A DNA stretch of 64,000 bases from Cyprinodon diabolis (lineage: Eukaryota; Chordata; Actinopteri; Cyprinodontiformes; Cyprinodontidae), in NCBI GenBank assembly GCA_030533445.1, contig CM060081.1, forward strand, positions 37,378,111 through 37,442,110. Reading direction: 5' to 3'. Position 1 is the first letter of the stretch. Every line of letters begins with the position of its first letter. Both the position numbers and the translations under genes were made by a program. Shown here piece by piece: positions 32,813 to 62,707 of this stretch. Below the pieces are notes generated by a model. The model was not told where the DNA came from. It searched no databases and saw only the letters and a list, made by a program, of their open reading frames with translations.

Positions 32813-33000
32813 AACATAGCCATGATCTCCTCCCACCCCCACCAGGTACGTGCCTTTCTTTATTAATCAAAATGTATACTAAATTGCACAACAATGACTC
32901 ACATACTTATTTATGTAGATATAGTATTTTGCATGCAGATTCATTTAGAAGAAAATATGCCTCAAGATGATACCTAAAAAATGCCCTATTATGTCTCTGA

Positions 33001-33006
33001 ATGCAG
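33001..33006 (+). promoter_or_regulatory. Candidate acceptor for the accessory gene
   Basis: TATTATGTCTCTGAATGCAG: a modest pyrimidine tract ending CAG at 33006. The next ATG is the accessory gene start at 33018. Confidence 0.4.
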
Positions 33007-33017
33007 ATTAACTGACA

Positions 33018-33851
33018 ATGGAGAGAACTCATGAGGAAAAATCTTATGAGGAAAGCTATTACCCCAAGGAATGGCAAGAAAAGAATAAAGAGAGATGTTA
33101 CACACAGGCGTCAGTAGGCACACACGTAGAGATAGCCGCAGGCTCCTATGTTCCCCCTAGGCAGCCGGAAGATCCTGCAGAGGGGCCGAGTGCTGCACCT
33201 ACAGAGTGGAGCAAACCGATGAGGACACCCAAAAGGCAGCCTGATGATCAACCGCGAAGGCCTACTGGGAAGCCACTGTCCATCTTGATGTCACCGGGGG
33301 ACCTCAGTATTGATCTCGGCCCAACCAGCACCCCTGCCAGTCCTGAGAATCCCGAGGATCGCCGACCACCGTCACCTTGCCATCATAATTATCCGCCACC
33401 ATCCATTCCAGGCGTACTGGCCATCTTCGGGGTCCTAGCAGATGACATACAGCTTGATCTTGCCGAAGCTCATCATGTTGCAAAGTTCTTGGCTCATCCG
33501 CTGGAGTCATACAACACCAACAGTGATCTCAAGCCTGAAATCACCTCTATGACCAAAACAGTTTATGCCCAATTCATGAAGGGTCTGATGCACCCCGAGC
33601 CACGACGGTCTTTTGCACGGATGCGTCGCACCATATACAAACGCAAAGTACAAGCTGGGAAACGGCAGTTGACCACGGACAATCTGGGACTGAGACAGGA
33701 CCTTCAGAATGCTCATCAGACCATCATCAGCCTACAACAGCAGGTGATGCAGCTGACTACTGATCTGCAGAACGTGGCTCCATATATGCAGGGGGGCCCA
33801 AACGGAGGGCAGAATTATGAACAGAATTATGGGGGCCATCCTTATCATTGA
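33018..33851 (+). CDS. Accessory retroviral protein of unknown family (277 aa, basic region plus coiled coil)
   Basis: I recognise no family. It starts at an ATG in good context (ACAATGG), 205 nt after env. Residues 1-130 are polar and Pro-rich (PPRQPEDP, RRPPSPC). Residues 131-195 look helical and mixed. Residues 196-216 are strongly basic (RRSFARMRRTIYKRK), followed by a regular a/d hydrophobic pattern (L225, L229, A232, I236, L239, V243, L246, L250, V253), i.e. about four heptads of coiled coil. The end is Gly/Asn/Tyr-rich. The basic-then-zipper order recalls bZIP-type DNA binders, but the bZIP consensus Asn/Arg spacing is not clearly met. The position after env is where complex retroviruses keep regulatory genes. 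A transcription or RNA-export role is inference. Confidence 0.75.
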   Translation: MERTHEEKSYEESYYPKEWQEKNKERCYTQASVGTHVEIAAGSYVPPRQPEDPAEGPSAAPTEWSKPMRTPKRQPDDQPRRPTGKPLSILMSPGDLSIDLGPTSTPASPENPEDRRPPSPCHHNYPPPSIPGVLAIFGVLADDIQLDLAEAHHVAKFLAHPLESYNTNSDLKPEITSMTKTVYAQFMKGLMHPEPRRSFARMRRTIYKRKVQAGKRQLTTDNLGLRQDLQNAHQTIISLQQQVMQLTTDLQNVAPYMQGGPNGGQNYEQNYGGHPYH

Positions 33852-34502
33852 TATCAACCTCAACGCCATACTGGATATAAGGACAATGCTGATAATTACT
33901 GATTATATATACCTATGTTAAAAATAAGTGACATAATCATTGTGTATACTACATGTGACAGTACACGTACTGTGCAGGAGAGTGCCACTTGGTTACTCCT
34001 ATGTTGGTTGTAATGACGGTCATTGACCATTAGATGACGTGCGCGCCTGCCTTAGTCCAGGCATGATGTGGCTTTTCTTGGTTATTTATGGGTGTGTCTT
34101 GACACCTATGCAGAGGGGGATGCGATGACTTCGCAACACAAGATGCTGCTTGGGCATTGGAATTTTCCTCTGCTGAAATAATAAACAGAATTAGAAAACT
34201 CATTCTATAAAAAAAGTAAGCAACGAGGAGCAGATCCTCTCAAGTGAGCCAAGAGGGGGATCCCTCTTAGTTTGAGATGTTCTTGATTTTTTACATTCTA
34301 CTTTTTGCATTTTGTCATTTTACCAGGTACTCACACTTACAATTTTTTATATACCAGTCACTAGCACTATAGGGTATGTGTTTTGGTTTGGGGTGCACAA
34401 TATATATATATATATATATATAACCATCAGTTACTTTTTAAGATTTCACTTTAATGGGATAATCACCTGCATAGCAACTTAGTGTTGATCCTTTTTAGGA
34501 TC
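33852..34502 (+). other. Proviral 3' noncoding region
   Basis: No gene was found between the accessory ORF and the polypurine tract. It holds purine runs GAGGGGGA (about 34114 and 34253) that could act as extra plus-strand primers, and a (TA)n tract at 34400-34422. Confidence 0.6.
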
Positions 34503-34514
34503 AAAGGGGGGAAA
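34503..34514 (+). other. Polypurine tract
   Basis: AAAGGGGGGAAA directly abuts the 3' LTR TG, the place of the plus-strand DNA primer. Confidence 0.93.
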
Positions 34515-35400
34515 TGTAGTGTATTATTTGTCATAAATGATTAGAATAAAACAAGAATTAGAAGTTTTAAATGATTAAAGAGAGTTGTGTTCATGAATAC
34601 ATTTATGTAGGCCAAGAGGAGAAAAACAGAGCAATGAGTGTGTGTAACTGCTGCACCTGACTGTAAGAGGAAGAAAAGCACACTCATCTGCTGGAAAGCA
34701 CAGGATTAAGGCCCTTAGTGATAAGAAAAAGCACCCTCATAAAAATGAAGTATTTGACATATCAAGGTTAACCAGCTCAGCAAAATTTGGCCATACAACT
34801 TGTGATAAATAGAGTTGTTATTTTCAAGGCACAATGTGCAGTACTGATCCCAGAAGGGGTGATGCTTTGACTGAGACACAAAGAGGAATACTAGGCCAGA
34901 CTGACATGGCTTAAAGTAGGGAAAGGATAAGTTTCAACATGTTTGTGATTAAACTGTCATAAGTTTCTGATTTAAGTACACTAAATGTCATCATGATTTG
35001 CAAAGAAATGTCACAATGACCTGTAACAAAGACTGTTGATTAAATATATAAAAAATATGCTGTCAAAGGGATTTTCCACCGGTAAGATAAAAATAATTGG
35101 TTTTACCCGAAGAAAAAGTACCTAGAATAGTGAACAAAGGAGGGGGCCTGTAGGAGGAGCTAACAGGCCCCATGAAATGTATAAAAGAGGGCCATTTTCA
35201 TTATTTGTTCAGTTGCACGCCGGCGGTCAACTCGTGTGTGATTCTTTGTATGTTGCAATAAATTGCATTGGACCTGGACTTCAGCTGCTTCTGCCTGATT
35301 TTTGGATCATTGTTTGCAATTTTTCTGCCTTTTAAAAGACTTTGAATTTTTACAAAAACTTAGCTCTAATTTTAAGTCGCTGCGGAGATTTCCAACGACA
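34515..35400 (+). repeat. 3' long terminal repeat of provirus (886 bp)
   Basis: Same length and reading as the 5' LTR. TATA at 35180-35186 and the functional AATAAA at 35257-35262. It could also drive transcription rightward into flanking DNA, antisense to the host genes. Confidence 0.97.
35257..35262 (+). terminator. Proviral poly(A) signal (3' LTR)
   Basis: AATAAA followed within 40 nt by TTTTTGGATCATTGTTTG-like GT-rich DNA. Confidence 0.8.
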
Positions 35401-35404
35401 CTTC
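35401..35404. repeat. Target-site duplication (right copy), CTTC
   Basis: Direct match to 21511-21514; a 4-bp duplication is usual for gamma-type integrases. Confidence 0.9.
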
Positions 35405-35713
35405 TGCGTAGCAAGAAGCAGAAGAGTGATCACTGTCAGGTATTAATGACATTCAGGTGGGATGGATGCGACCTGGCTGCTCAGACACAATTTGAAAAGA
35501 TCAGATTCGTATCGGATTTAGGACCACACAGCCGAGCGGCCTGGGTCGCGTTGGAAAAAAATCGAATCTGTGTTGTTCAGACTGTCATGAAAAGATCAGA
35601 TCCAGGTTGTGTATGGGCAAAAAAAAAAAAAACAATACAAAAAAACAATACAAAAAAAAAAAAAAAAAAAAATATCTGATTTGGGTCCCTTCAGGCTGCG
35701 GTGTGAACTTAGC
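35405..35713. mobile_element. Right half of the DNA element split by the provirus
   Basis: Continues the element begun at 21194 and ends GTGTGAACTTAGC. It contains repeated motifs such as AGATCAGAT and a poly-A-rich stretch (35620-35670). Confidence 0.65.
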
Positions 35714-35765
35714 CTTAGATAAAACCCTCTTCTTTAAGAAAGACTTTCAGGAGGGGTTTGTTGTA

Positions 35766-35878
<113 letters not shown>

Positions 35879-36155
35879 CTTGCTTATTAATCAGCCTCGA
35901 TTTCATACATTTTTAAAGATCTGTGATCAGCCAATACTTATGCTTGAGAGCAGTTATTTGAGAAGTTTTAATGGTTTCACACGTGGTGTTTAATGTATTT
36001 TCAGTAAGATAAGCTTGAAATATTTAGTGTCTTGTGATCTTAAAAACTGGCAGTGTCAGTTTGGAAAATAAATCCCTATCGGTGAAAATCAGAATCAGCA
36101 TGTGCCGATTTTTAACAATAAGGAATCATGATCAGCCAGAAGCCTGTAATCAGTG

Positions 36156-36264
<109 letters not shown>

Positions 36265-36896
36265 CAAACATATTTGCAGTAACACTTTTCCAAGAAGATT
36301 TAAAACTTTTAATTAAATCAAAATCATTTTTCCCCACATTTTGAATGGAAGTATGACAAATAAATTATTTGATATTGTAATTTCTTAAGATGCACCTGCA
36401 TGTTAAATAAACAGACTTCTTTTTTTTTATATATATATATATACCAAAAATAGTATATCCGAAACAGCAAAGGCCCACTGCGAACTGCGGTACTAAAGCT
36501 TAGGACCCTAAAACAGAGGTTTGACAGACAGATCGGTTAATAAAGAGACAAACAGTCTCAAAGTATTTTCTTGTCCTGAAAATCAATCCTCGTTTGCTCA
36601 GTACTTTTCTTTCCTCGTCGCTCTCACATGCTCCTTTTACTCTGGTCGCAAAAACGAACAAAACTTTAAAAAGAGAAACGCTCCACCCAAAAGAGCGAAG
36701 ATAGGAAGATAACATAAGAAAGAAAACAATAAAAAAGAAAAACTTGGTCGGAAGTTATCGCCTGAGTCACCATCACACTGCGACAAAGTAAAAACCAGCA
36801 GCTGGGTTCGGGTTCTGACTGTTTTCAGATCTGAACAAAACAGCAATTAAGATTCATGAAAACTTGCTTCGAAATAAACCAGAAGGAGAAACTTAC

Positions 36897-36990
36897 GTGT
36901 AGCAACAGGAGAAGTAGCGGAGCAGGCCGGAGGGTTTAGGTCTCTTTGTGAACCGCTGTGCTGATAGCTTATGATGCAGAGCAGAGGCTC
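36897..36990 (-). promoter_or_regulatory. Candidate promoter / noncoding first exon (minus strand)
   Basis: The minus strand reads a GC-box-like GGTGGGCGGAGC, then about 80 nt of less AT-rich sequence ending CTACAC|GTAAGT, a consensus donor cut after 36897. It could be the first exon of the sialyltransferase gene, which is transcribed leftward. No transcript evidence and no TATA box. Confidence 0.3.
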
Positions 36991-37224
36991 CGCCCACCCT
37001 TGGAGACCAGTTTATTTATTACCAGCGCTCCTATCAGCTCCAGACCTCTCCAAAAGCAGTGTTGCGCAACACTGTATTATACCCAACACTAAATGTTTTT
37101 AATTCTCACATGATTTGCGCTTTGAAAAATATCCTGCACCATTATTTGTTCGGTTTAATACTGAAGAGTACAGAAGAGGATTAGGGCCACTAAAAAAAAA
37201 GTTAACTGATTTTTAAACTTTATT

Positions 37225-37440
37225 TCAGTATAATATGAGAAAAAAAGTCAGAATTCTGACTTTAATCTCAGAACTGTAACTTTTTTTCTTAGAATTCTGA
37301 CTTTTTTCTCACAATTCTGACTTTAATCTCAGAATAGCTGACTTTTTTTTCTCACAATTCTGACTTTAATCTCAGAATTCTGACTTCTTCTCACAATTCT
37401 TTATCACTTTTTCTCATTTCCTGGATTTTTCTCATTTCCT
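37225..37440. repeat. Tandem repeat of TCAGAATTCTGAC type
   Basis: Repeated units of about 40 bp: AATTCTGACTTTAATCTCAG alternating with TCTCACAATTCTGACTTTTTT. Units are imperfect and the array decays into TCATTTCCTGGATTTTTC at its end. Confidence 0.85.
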
Positions 37441-37459
37441 GGATTTATAGTTATACATA

Positions 37460-37461
<2 letters not shown>

Positions 37462-37549
<88 letters not shown>
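37462..37549. repeat. (TA)n microsatellite
   Basis: About 88 bp of AT dinucleotide, directly after the tandem array. Confidence 0.95.
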
Positions 37550-37551
<2 letters not shown>

Positions 37552-38469
37552 AAAGAGTTATATGTGCATATATTTATATACACATATATTATATCTTGTG
37601 TGGTTTGTTCTTTGCAGAATTGTTTAAATTAGTCACTTTCTTTCAAGCTAAGCAGCATATTGAAGATTACGTCCCAAAACCTGGAATTTATTGTTTAACC
37701 ATTCAAAATTAGATTGGTTTGTTTATTTCAGATCACAGTCTTGTCAAATAAAACACGTTTATTTGAGCCTGAGGTCCCAAACTGAATACGGGACATTTTC
37801 CTTAGGCTCAGATAAGGAACAAAAGTTACAGTTGCATAAAGTGTGTCAACTCATCCAGATCCCACAGTAACAGATGACAATCACTATGGGGCTTTTGTTT
37901 TGTTTTTTGTTTTTGCTGATATGCTGAGTTATTAATTTTTTACTGGTTGCATTTGGACACACAGTTTCTTAAACATTCTCTCTTTTATTTTGACCACAAT
38001 GTCTGATTTCAGGTTTCACCTCACATATGAGGAAAAGTAGAGGATCTTCTTTTTAATCTCAAACAAACTGTCTTGAAGATTAGTGGACCACAAGGATGAG
38101 TCAAGGAGCAATGCAGCACATTATGTAATATGACATAATCCCACATAATGTAATGGGAAAACAGATGTATATGTTCTAGTCTATTGCATAAGAAGTTGCT
38201 TGTATGTTAATTCTTGGCTAAGGTAAAGCTTAACCAGGGTGTTCTAATTATAGAACATTCAATGAAACAAGTGATAAAACAAATGATTTCACTTCATATA
38301 AATAATCCCTACCCATTTTATTAGAAACACCGGTTTACTTATATGTTAAAATTGACAAAGATTTAACCAAGGAAAATTTGGTAACCCAATTCATTCATAA
38401 AAATGAAAGTTGTGAAGATTAATAGTTCATGTTCACATTAACACCAGAATGAGGTACAAATAGGATCAC
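37550..38469. other. Interval with no recognised feature
   Basis: Nothing recognised. Confidence 0.5.
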
Positions 38470-38484
38470 AATTCTCTTTGATTA

Positions 38485-38535
38485 ATGTTTACGTTATGCA
38501 TTTAGCAGATGCTTTTATCCACAGCGACTTCCAAA
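38485..38535. repeat. Short SINE-like conserved fish repeat motif
   Basis: TTAGCAGATGCTTTTATCCACAGCGACTT resembles a core that recurs across fish genomes. Recognised from memory; no boundaries seen. Confidence 0.4.
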
Positions 38536-39714
38536 GTAGACACAATATCACAGTTATCATCAATTTCCAGCTTGTCATTTATGTTTGTTAATAACTGATG
38601 GTCTTTCGGAAACTGTTGATTTTGTGGAATTTACAAACATAGATCTCTGGTTTAGAGGGAATGGTCTATATAATCTGAAAACATTAACGGGTCGGCAGTT
38701 GTGTTGGCAGAAATTCCTTTTATGTCCCACAGATAAGAGTGGAAGGTTAACATTTTTTCAAACAAACACTGGTCACACCAAGAGGGTGTTGGAAAACTAA
38801 AAAATTCCTTAACAAACAGAATAGTGATTGCTGAAGCAGTAGAAAAACAATAAAACCCAGATAAGAACATGTAATAGAGGCTAAAAAGTATACAATGTCA
38901 AGAAACTGGACAATAACAAAGAAAAATGTTCCTGTCAGAGTCAGACGAGTCCTTATAGACTTTCAGATGGTTAAATGGGTCAGATTTGGGCATCAACAAC
39001 ATGAAAATATGTTAGTATACTACCCTTTTTAACACATTGGTGGTTTGGAGAAAAATGTCTTGGCTAACATGGGCCCCTCAGTACCATACAGGCATTATAT
39101 AAATACTTGCATATCTAAGTCTTGTAGCTGATTATATTCCATTATCACAACAGTGTTCCATTCTTCCAGTGGCTATTTTCAGCAGTCACTTTGTATTTCA
39201 GTTCCAGCCATGGTCCTCAGGGAACCCTACCTTGCATGTTTTGGCTATGTCTCTCTTCCAGCATACCTGACTCAAATTAGGTCTCCTCTGCAATCAAGTG
39301 CTATAGAAGCCTGTTAATCATCCATTCTTTTCTGGTGTGATGCAAGAAGGTGTCCCCTTAAACAAGCAGGATAATACATTTATAGTATCCCAGTAGTCTC
39401 TTCGGTCACCAGTTATAAGTCCGACAGCACACCTTTGGGATATGGTGGTACAATACATTCCTATCACAAATCTGCAACAAATTACACCATGTAGCAATGT
39501 CAAATATAACCAAAATCTGACATTGCTACATGGTGAGGTATCTTGCCCATTGGTTCAACGATATTGAAAACCCTAGTCAGGGCTTGAACTGACAACCCTT
39601 CAGTTGTAGGGAAAACTCATGTTTGCCTCATGATTACCTAAAAATAAACAAAGTTCATTAGAATATGCTTAAACTTTTTCAGGTGTTGCTGTTTACACAC
39701 TCATCATTCTACCT

Positions 39715-40052
39715 CGAATTTTGTGCTCATGATACAAGTGGCTGAGATGAATTTTCTCCGTAGTGTGTCTGGGCTCTCCAAGGGTGAGAAGCTCAATCAT
39801 CCGGGGAGGACTCAGAGTAGAGCCGCCGCTCCTCCACATTGAGAGTAGCCAGTTGAGGTGGCTCGGGCATCTGATTAGAATGCGTCCTGGACGTCTCCCT
39901 GGTGAGGTGTTCCCAGCACGTCCCACCGGGAGGAGGTCCAGGGGGAGACCCAGGACACACTGGAGGGACAATGTATCTCAGCTGGCCTGGGAACGCCTTG
40001 GGATTCCCCCAGAGGAGCTAGCCCAAGTGTCTTGGGAGAGGGACCTCTGGTG
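39715..40052 (+). mobile_element. LINE 3' end, part 1 (interrupted)
   Basis: Plus-strand frame 39763-40052 encodes RSSIIRGGLRVEPP, SQLRWLGHLIRM, GRRSRGRPRTHWRDNVSQLAWERLGIP, the C-terminal tail common to fish LINE reverse-transcriptase proteins. It breaks at GACCTCTGG and resumes at about 40482. Confidence 0.75.
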
Positions 40053-40481
40053 TCCCAGTCTTGGTTCTGTTATGTTTTCTTTTGAGTATTAAGTTTTACT
40101 TCTCTCCGTGTTTTCTGGTTTTAGTGCTTTAATTCTTATTTTGTTGTGTTTATTTTTCAGTTTGCCCTCTGCTGCCCTCTTATGTCCTGTTTTTTCGCTA
40201 GCTCCTTTCCTGTCTGCTATGTTCACACCTGCTCCCAATCTGCTCGTTAGTCCTCTCTTTGCTCTGTCTCCCATAAATACACTCTTTGTGCAGTTCCTCA
40301 GTGCTGGTTCCTCGTCTAACTTCCTCCAACTCCGTCTCTGTGAGTCTTCCTCGTCATGATTGTTTGTCCCCTGATGTCTCCATGGTTTCTGGTTTGTTTA
40401 ACTTTTTTCTTGTTGGATACAAAAACTCACCTCTGCCTCCCTACCTCTGCATTTGGGTCCACAAACCTCAACCCAGTCTTG
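40053..40481 (+). mobile_element. Element inserted within the LINE
   Basis: The ends TGTCCCAGTCTTGG and CCCAGTCTTGACA resemble each other imperfectly. Flanks are GACCTCTGG and GACATCTGG, likely an 8-9-bp target duplication with one change. The interior (GTCTCCCATAAATACACTC, CTCTGCATTTGGGTCC) is shared with 43560-43850 on the other strand, so it is a repeat family. Confidence 0.6.
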
Positions 40482-40555
40482 ACATCTGGGCCTCCCTACT
40501 GAAGCTACTACCCCCGGGACCCGACCCCGGATAAGCGGAAGAAGATGGATGGATG
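40482..40555 (+). mobile_element. LINE 3' end, part 2
   Basis: Continues the interrupted frame (WASLLKLLPPGPDPG then stop) and ends in AAGATGGATGGATGG, the simple tail of this LINE type. Confidence 0.75.
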
Positions 40556-40994
40556 GAAATATTTTTTACTACAATAAATACTCAGAGATAACACCTTGGT
40601 AGAGCACCAGGTTGTATTTATAGATGTTTTTCTTGAATATGTAGGGCTGGTGAGAGAACATTGAAAGGACACAAGGGGCTCTTTAAACATAGACTGTTAA
40701 CCAGCATTTATGCCTTCAGATTAGTTGAGGTGAATGTGTGAAAAAATGGGCAATACTTTTGAACAAGTTATGTTTATCTATTTGGTTACACAGCAGTTTA
40801 ATTCTACCTCATACTAGACCATTTGGAAAATCACTACCATAAGTGTGTGAAAGGAAAACTAACCCTTGACAATGTTACTTAAGAGTAAATTTTTTTACCA
40901 CCCCATTTATAATATACAACACATCTGTAATAACTTATTTTCTTAAAATGAGATCCCGAATTGTTAGAAAATCTGGAAAAAGTCAACAACTTAA
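40556..40994. other. Interval with no recognised feature
   Basis: AT-rich; nothing recognised. Confidence 0.5.
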
Positions 40995-43559
<2,565 letters not shown>

Positions 43560-43850
43560 AATATGAGGGTGGAGGTTGGTTGGGGACCCAAATGCAGAGA
43601 TGATTGAAGCAGAGATGAGTTCTTGTAGGTTTAATGCAGTCAAAGGGCAACAGAAACAAAATCCAAGAATCAACAAAAAAAATCAGGAAATGTGAGGAGA
43701 AAACACAAGGAAGCAGCACTGAAGAACTGCACAGGGAGAGTATATATGGGAGACAGAATAAAGACGGGTAATCAGCCGATATGAAGCAATGATCAACAAA
43801 ACACAATTACTTAGATAACTAATAACTCAAAGTCCAGAGAACCGTAACAT
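43560..43850 (-). mobile_element. Second copy of the repeat inserted at 40053
   Basis: The minus strand shares CTCTGCATTTGGGTCC, GTCTCCCATATATAC and GTGCAGTTCTTCAGTGCTG with 40053-40481. Ends not resolved. Confidence 0.55.
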
Positions 43851-45065
43851 TATCAGACTTGCAAGTATGTTATCAATTAATGTAGCATTGGGAATCTTTT
43901 TTTTATTTTGAAGCTTGGTTGAAAAGCAATGTCTGACTTTCATTTGGTAATTTTCATAGACTTTGTATTTATTTGTAATTTTGTCAGATTTAAGATATTT
44001 CAGTGACAATTGTGTTTTTTTTTAATTAAATTAGGGGTACCAACAGTCTTCTCCATGTGTGTATATTATAAACCAACATAAAGTAATGCATGATTGTGAA
44101 GTCAAAGTAATTTTATACACGGTTTTCAATGCACTTCATTATAATTAACTTATCTTAGTTTAACATATATTTTTACTCAGTCCCTTTTGATCATATGCTC
44201 TGAATTTAAAACGGTTTCAAAACTCCCTTCAGGTATCAGCTTAAAACTAGTCCACCTGTGACTGATTTAACCGTAATACAAATTCAGATGCTCTGCTAAA
44301 GCCTTGTAAGAGAACTTAAATGAACAACAAGCTTCACAAAGACCATAAAAAAAACAACACACAAACAGATGAGTTTGTGTTTATTGTTTATTGTCTTATA
44401 GCCTATAATATAAGTGTAGATCAATGGCTGCATCAATATGATCTGACTGATTTTATAAGTATATATGGGTCTGTATTTGATCTGTTTTTCTTAAATAAAC
44501 TCTTTCTTTAGGATGTTTCCTTCTGATATACATTGTTTTGGCATTCGAAACATACATGTGTACATACATAAGAGAGTTTGAAACAGATTTAACAGAAGAA
44601 AAAAAAAGGCTTGGTTTATTTTTGTTAAAAAGAAATATAACAGAAAGAGCTTGACTTTAGTGGCAGAAAAAGTTGTCAGTCACAGTGCTGCATTTAAGCC
44701 GTTCAAGGCACGATCAACAGTCTTAATGACAAGGTCCATACATACATGCTGTGTTCACAAAATGATTGACAGATTTGCAAAGAGAAAGGCATTACTCAAA
44801 AGCATTGAGTCAATCTGATTTTTTAAAATGCAAACAGATTCAATCTCATCCAAAAAAATATTTGTTAAAGATACAAAAATACAAAAGCTAAACAGAGACA
44901 TGCATAATTGGCAAACAAATAAAAAAACTCAGGTGGCTATACCCTACATCTCATTGATACACAGGTTGTTAAACATGATCCGCTTCTTATAGGAGCCCTT
45001 TTCTTCCAGAGGAAGGCAGGCCACAGTGGTAATAAAAACATGCCTAAACAGGGCATTACATGCTT
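43851..45065. other. Interval with no recognised feature
   Basis: AT-rich; nothing recognised. Confidence 0.5.
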
Positions 45066-45317
45066 AAAGGTATAGTGGAGAATGTTTGCAAATCTTTGAA
45101 AAGACCTGCCCCCTACTTAAAAAAAAAAATGCACATGCAAAACCCTGTACCCGCACCCGAGAGGGAACGCCTATTAAACACGTGTGAGAGCATGCACGAC
45201 CCCTTTACCCCTCGTGCACGCTCTGTTTGGAAGTTGCTATTTGCATCGCTCATACAAGCTTACTTTCTAGAAGAAAATTAGCAATTTTTCTACTGTGTCA
45301 GACTCACCACCGGTATA
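45066..45317. mobile_element. Second copy of the AGGTATAGT MITE (opposite orientation)
   Basis: Starts TTAAAGGTATAGTGGAGAATG and shares, inverted, AACCCTGTACC, GAGAGGGAACGCCTAT and GTGAGAGCATGCACG with 1281-1617. Its far end ACCGGTATAG runs straight into another repeat (GGCCCTGTCACACCTTGACG), which also resembles 7309-7380. Confidence 0.65.
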
Positions 45318-46220
45318 GGCCCTGTCACACCTTGACGATTCAGACAGCGTCTGCCTGAAGTACAAAAAATCTGGCAAAAATGCTTGCATACGTTGGATAA
45401 GTCATGGGTATGTTTGGAAAAAGCCATGAGCATGGTGAAATACGCTGAAACACGCTGGCACACGTCGACATATGGCAAGTACGTCCATGTATGCCAGCGT
45501 ATGCTCATACGTGGGCCATACATTACCGGTAAGTTATTTGTTCATTGACATAAGTTTAGTGTAAGTCACTCATAAGTCGGGGTTTCCAGCTTATCTAACA
45601 CCTATGAGTAACTTGTGCATAACTTATGCTTATCAAGAACGTATCTCCAACGCATATAAACAAATTTGACGTGTTCCAGAGGACCGCTAGACGCGTTTCC
45701 AACATAGAGCTACCGCATAATGGCGTATTGGCAGTGTTGTGGTATTAAGGGGGGTTCCCAGGAGGAAACAGCCAGCTCTCCCTCAGACTTCATCCCCATC
45801 ATATGGTGAGGGAGAAGGTGAGTGTGATGGATCCTCCCTGCGTTCAAGGCCACGGCCAACAAACTACCTATCAGACATAACGCTGAATCTGCTGCGGCTG
45901 CAAACCTTCTTTCTTTCTTGTTATTTAAAGAAAAGACTTTTGAATATTTTTTAATAAACAAGGCATTTTTTGTGATGAAAAGAGGTATGTTATTCTGCAC
46001 AGAACACTGTTGGTCTTCAATAAAGGTAATCCACCTATCGCAGTGAGAACAGATCTTCAGGTAAGCAGACATGTATTTAAACTTAGGAGAATTCTAATAA
46101 AGCTGACTGATTTCTGTTCTTCTACTAAACTCTTCACTGAATAATGCATCAATGATGGTGCACTAGCTCTAAAACTGACATACTGTATATAAATGCATAT
46201 ATCAATGACTTCATCAGTGG

Positions 46221-46226
46221 TTTATT
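46221..46226 (-). terminator. Candidate poly(A) signal of ssuh2
   Basis: AATAAA on the minus strand, about 365 nt after the ssuh2 stop. Other weaker signals exist nearby. Confidence 0.35.
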
Positions 46227-46589
46227 TTGTTCTTTGTAACTATAAGATTATGTTGTGAATAATATGGTTTTTGTTGGCACTGACACATTTATACATATGT
46301 ATATGAGGTATCAATGTATTAGCTGAGACATAATAAAAGAGTTCAATGACAATCGTATATCTGAGGTAAAAGACAAAAAAGACAAAGAAAACTGATTCCA
46401 GAGCAAATTCAAATCCAGTCTTACCTTTGGGTTATAGAATATCATTATAAAATGGTGAAAAGAAACCAAGGAACCGTGTAATAATGTAAACCTTACTATA
46501 AACAGCTGGTGAAGGAAAAAAATGTATTTTAAATTTAAGGCATATAAGGGAGATTTGAGTTGAAGGAAAACCAAGTCTTTTTTTTCTGT

Positions 46590-62707
<16,118 letters not shown>

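Noticed and set aside
33018..33851. Retroviral cyclin (as in walleye epsilonretroviruses) as the identity of the accessory gene
   Set aside because: No cyclin-box pattern is seen; the protein is Pro-rich with a C-terminal coiled coil.
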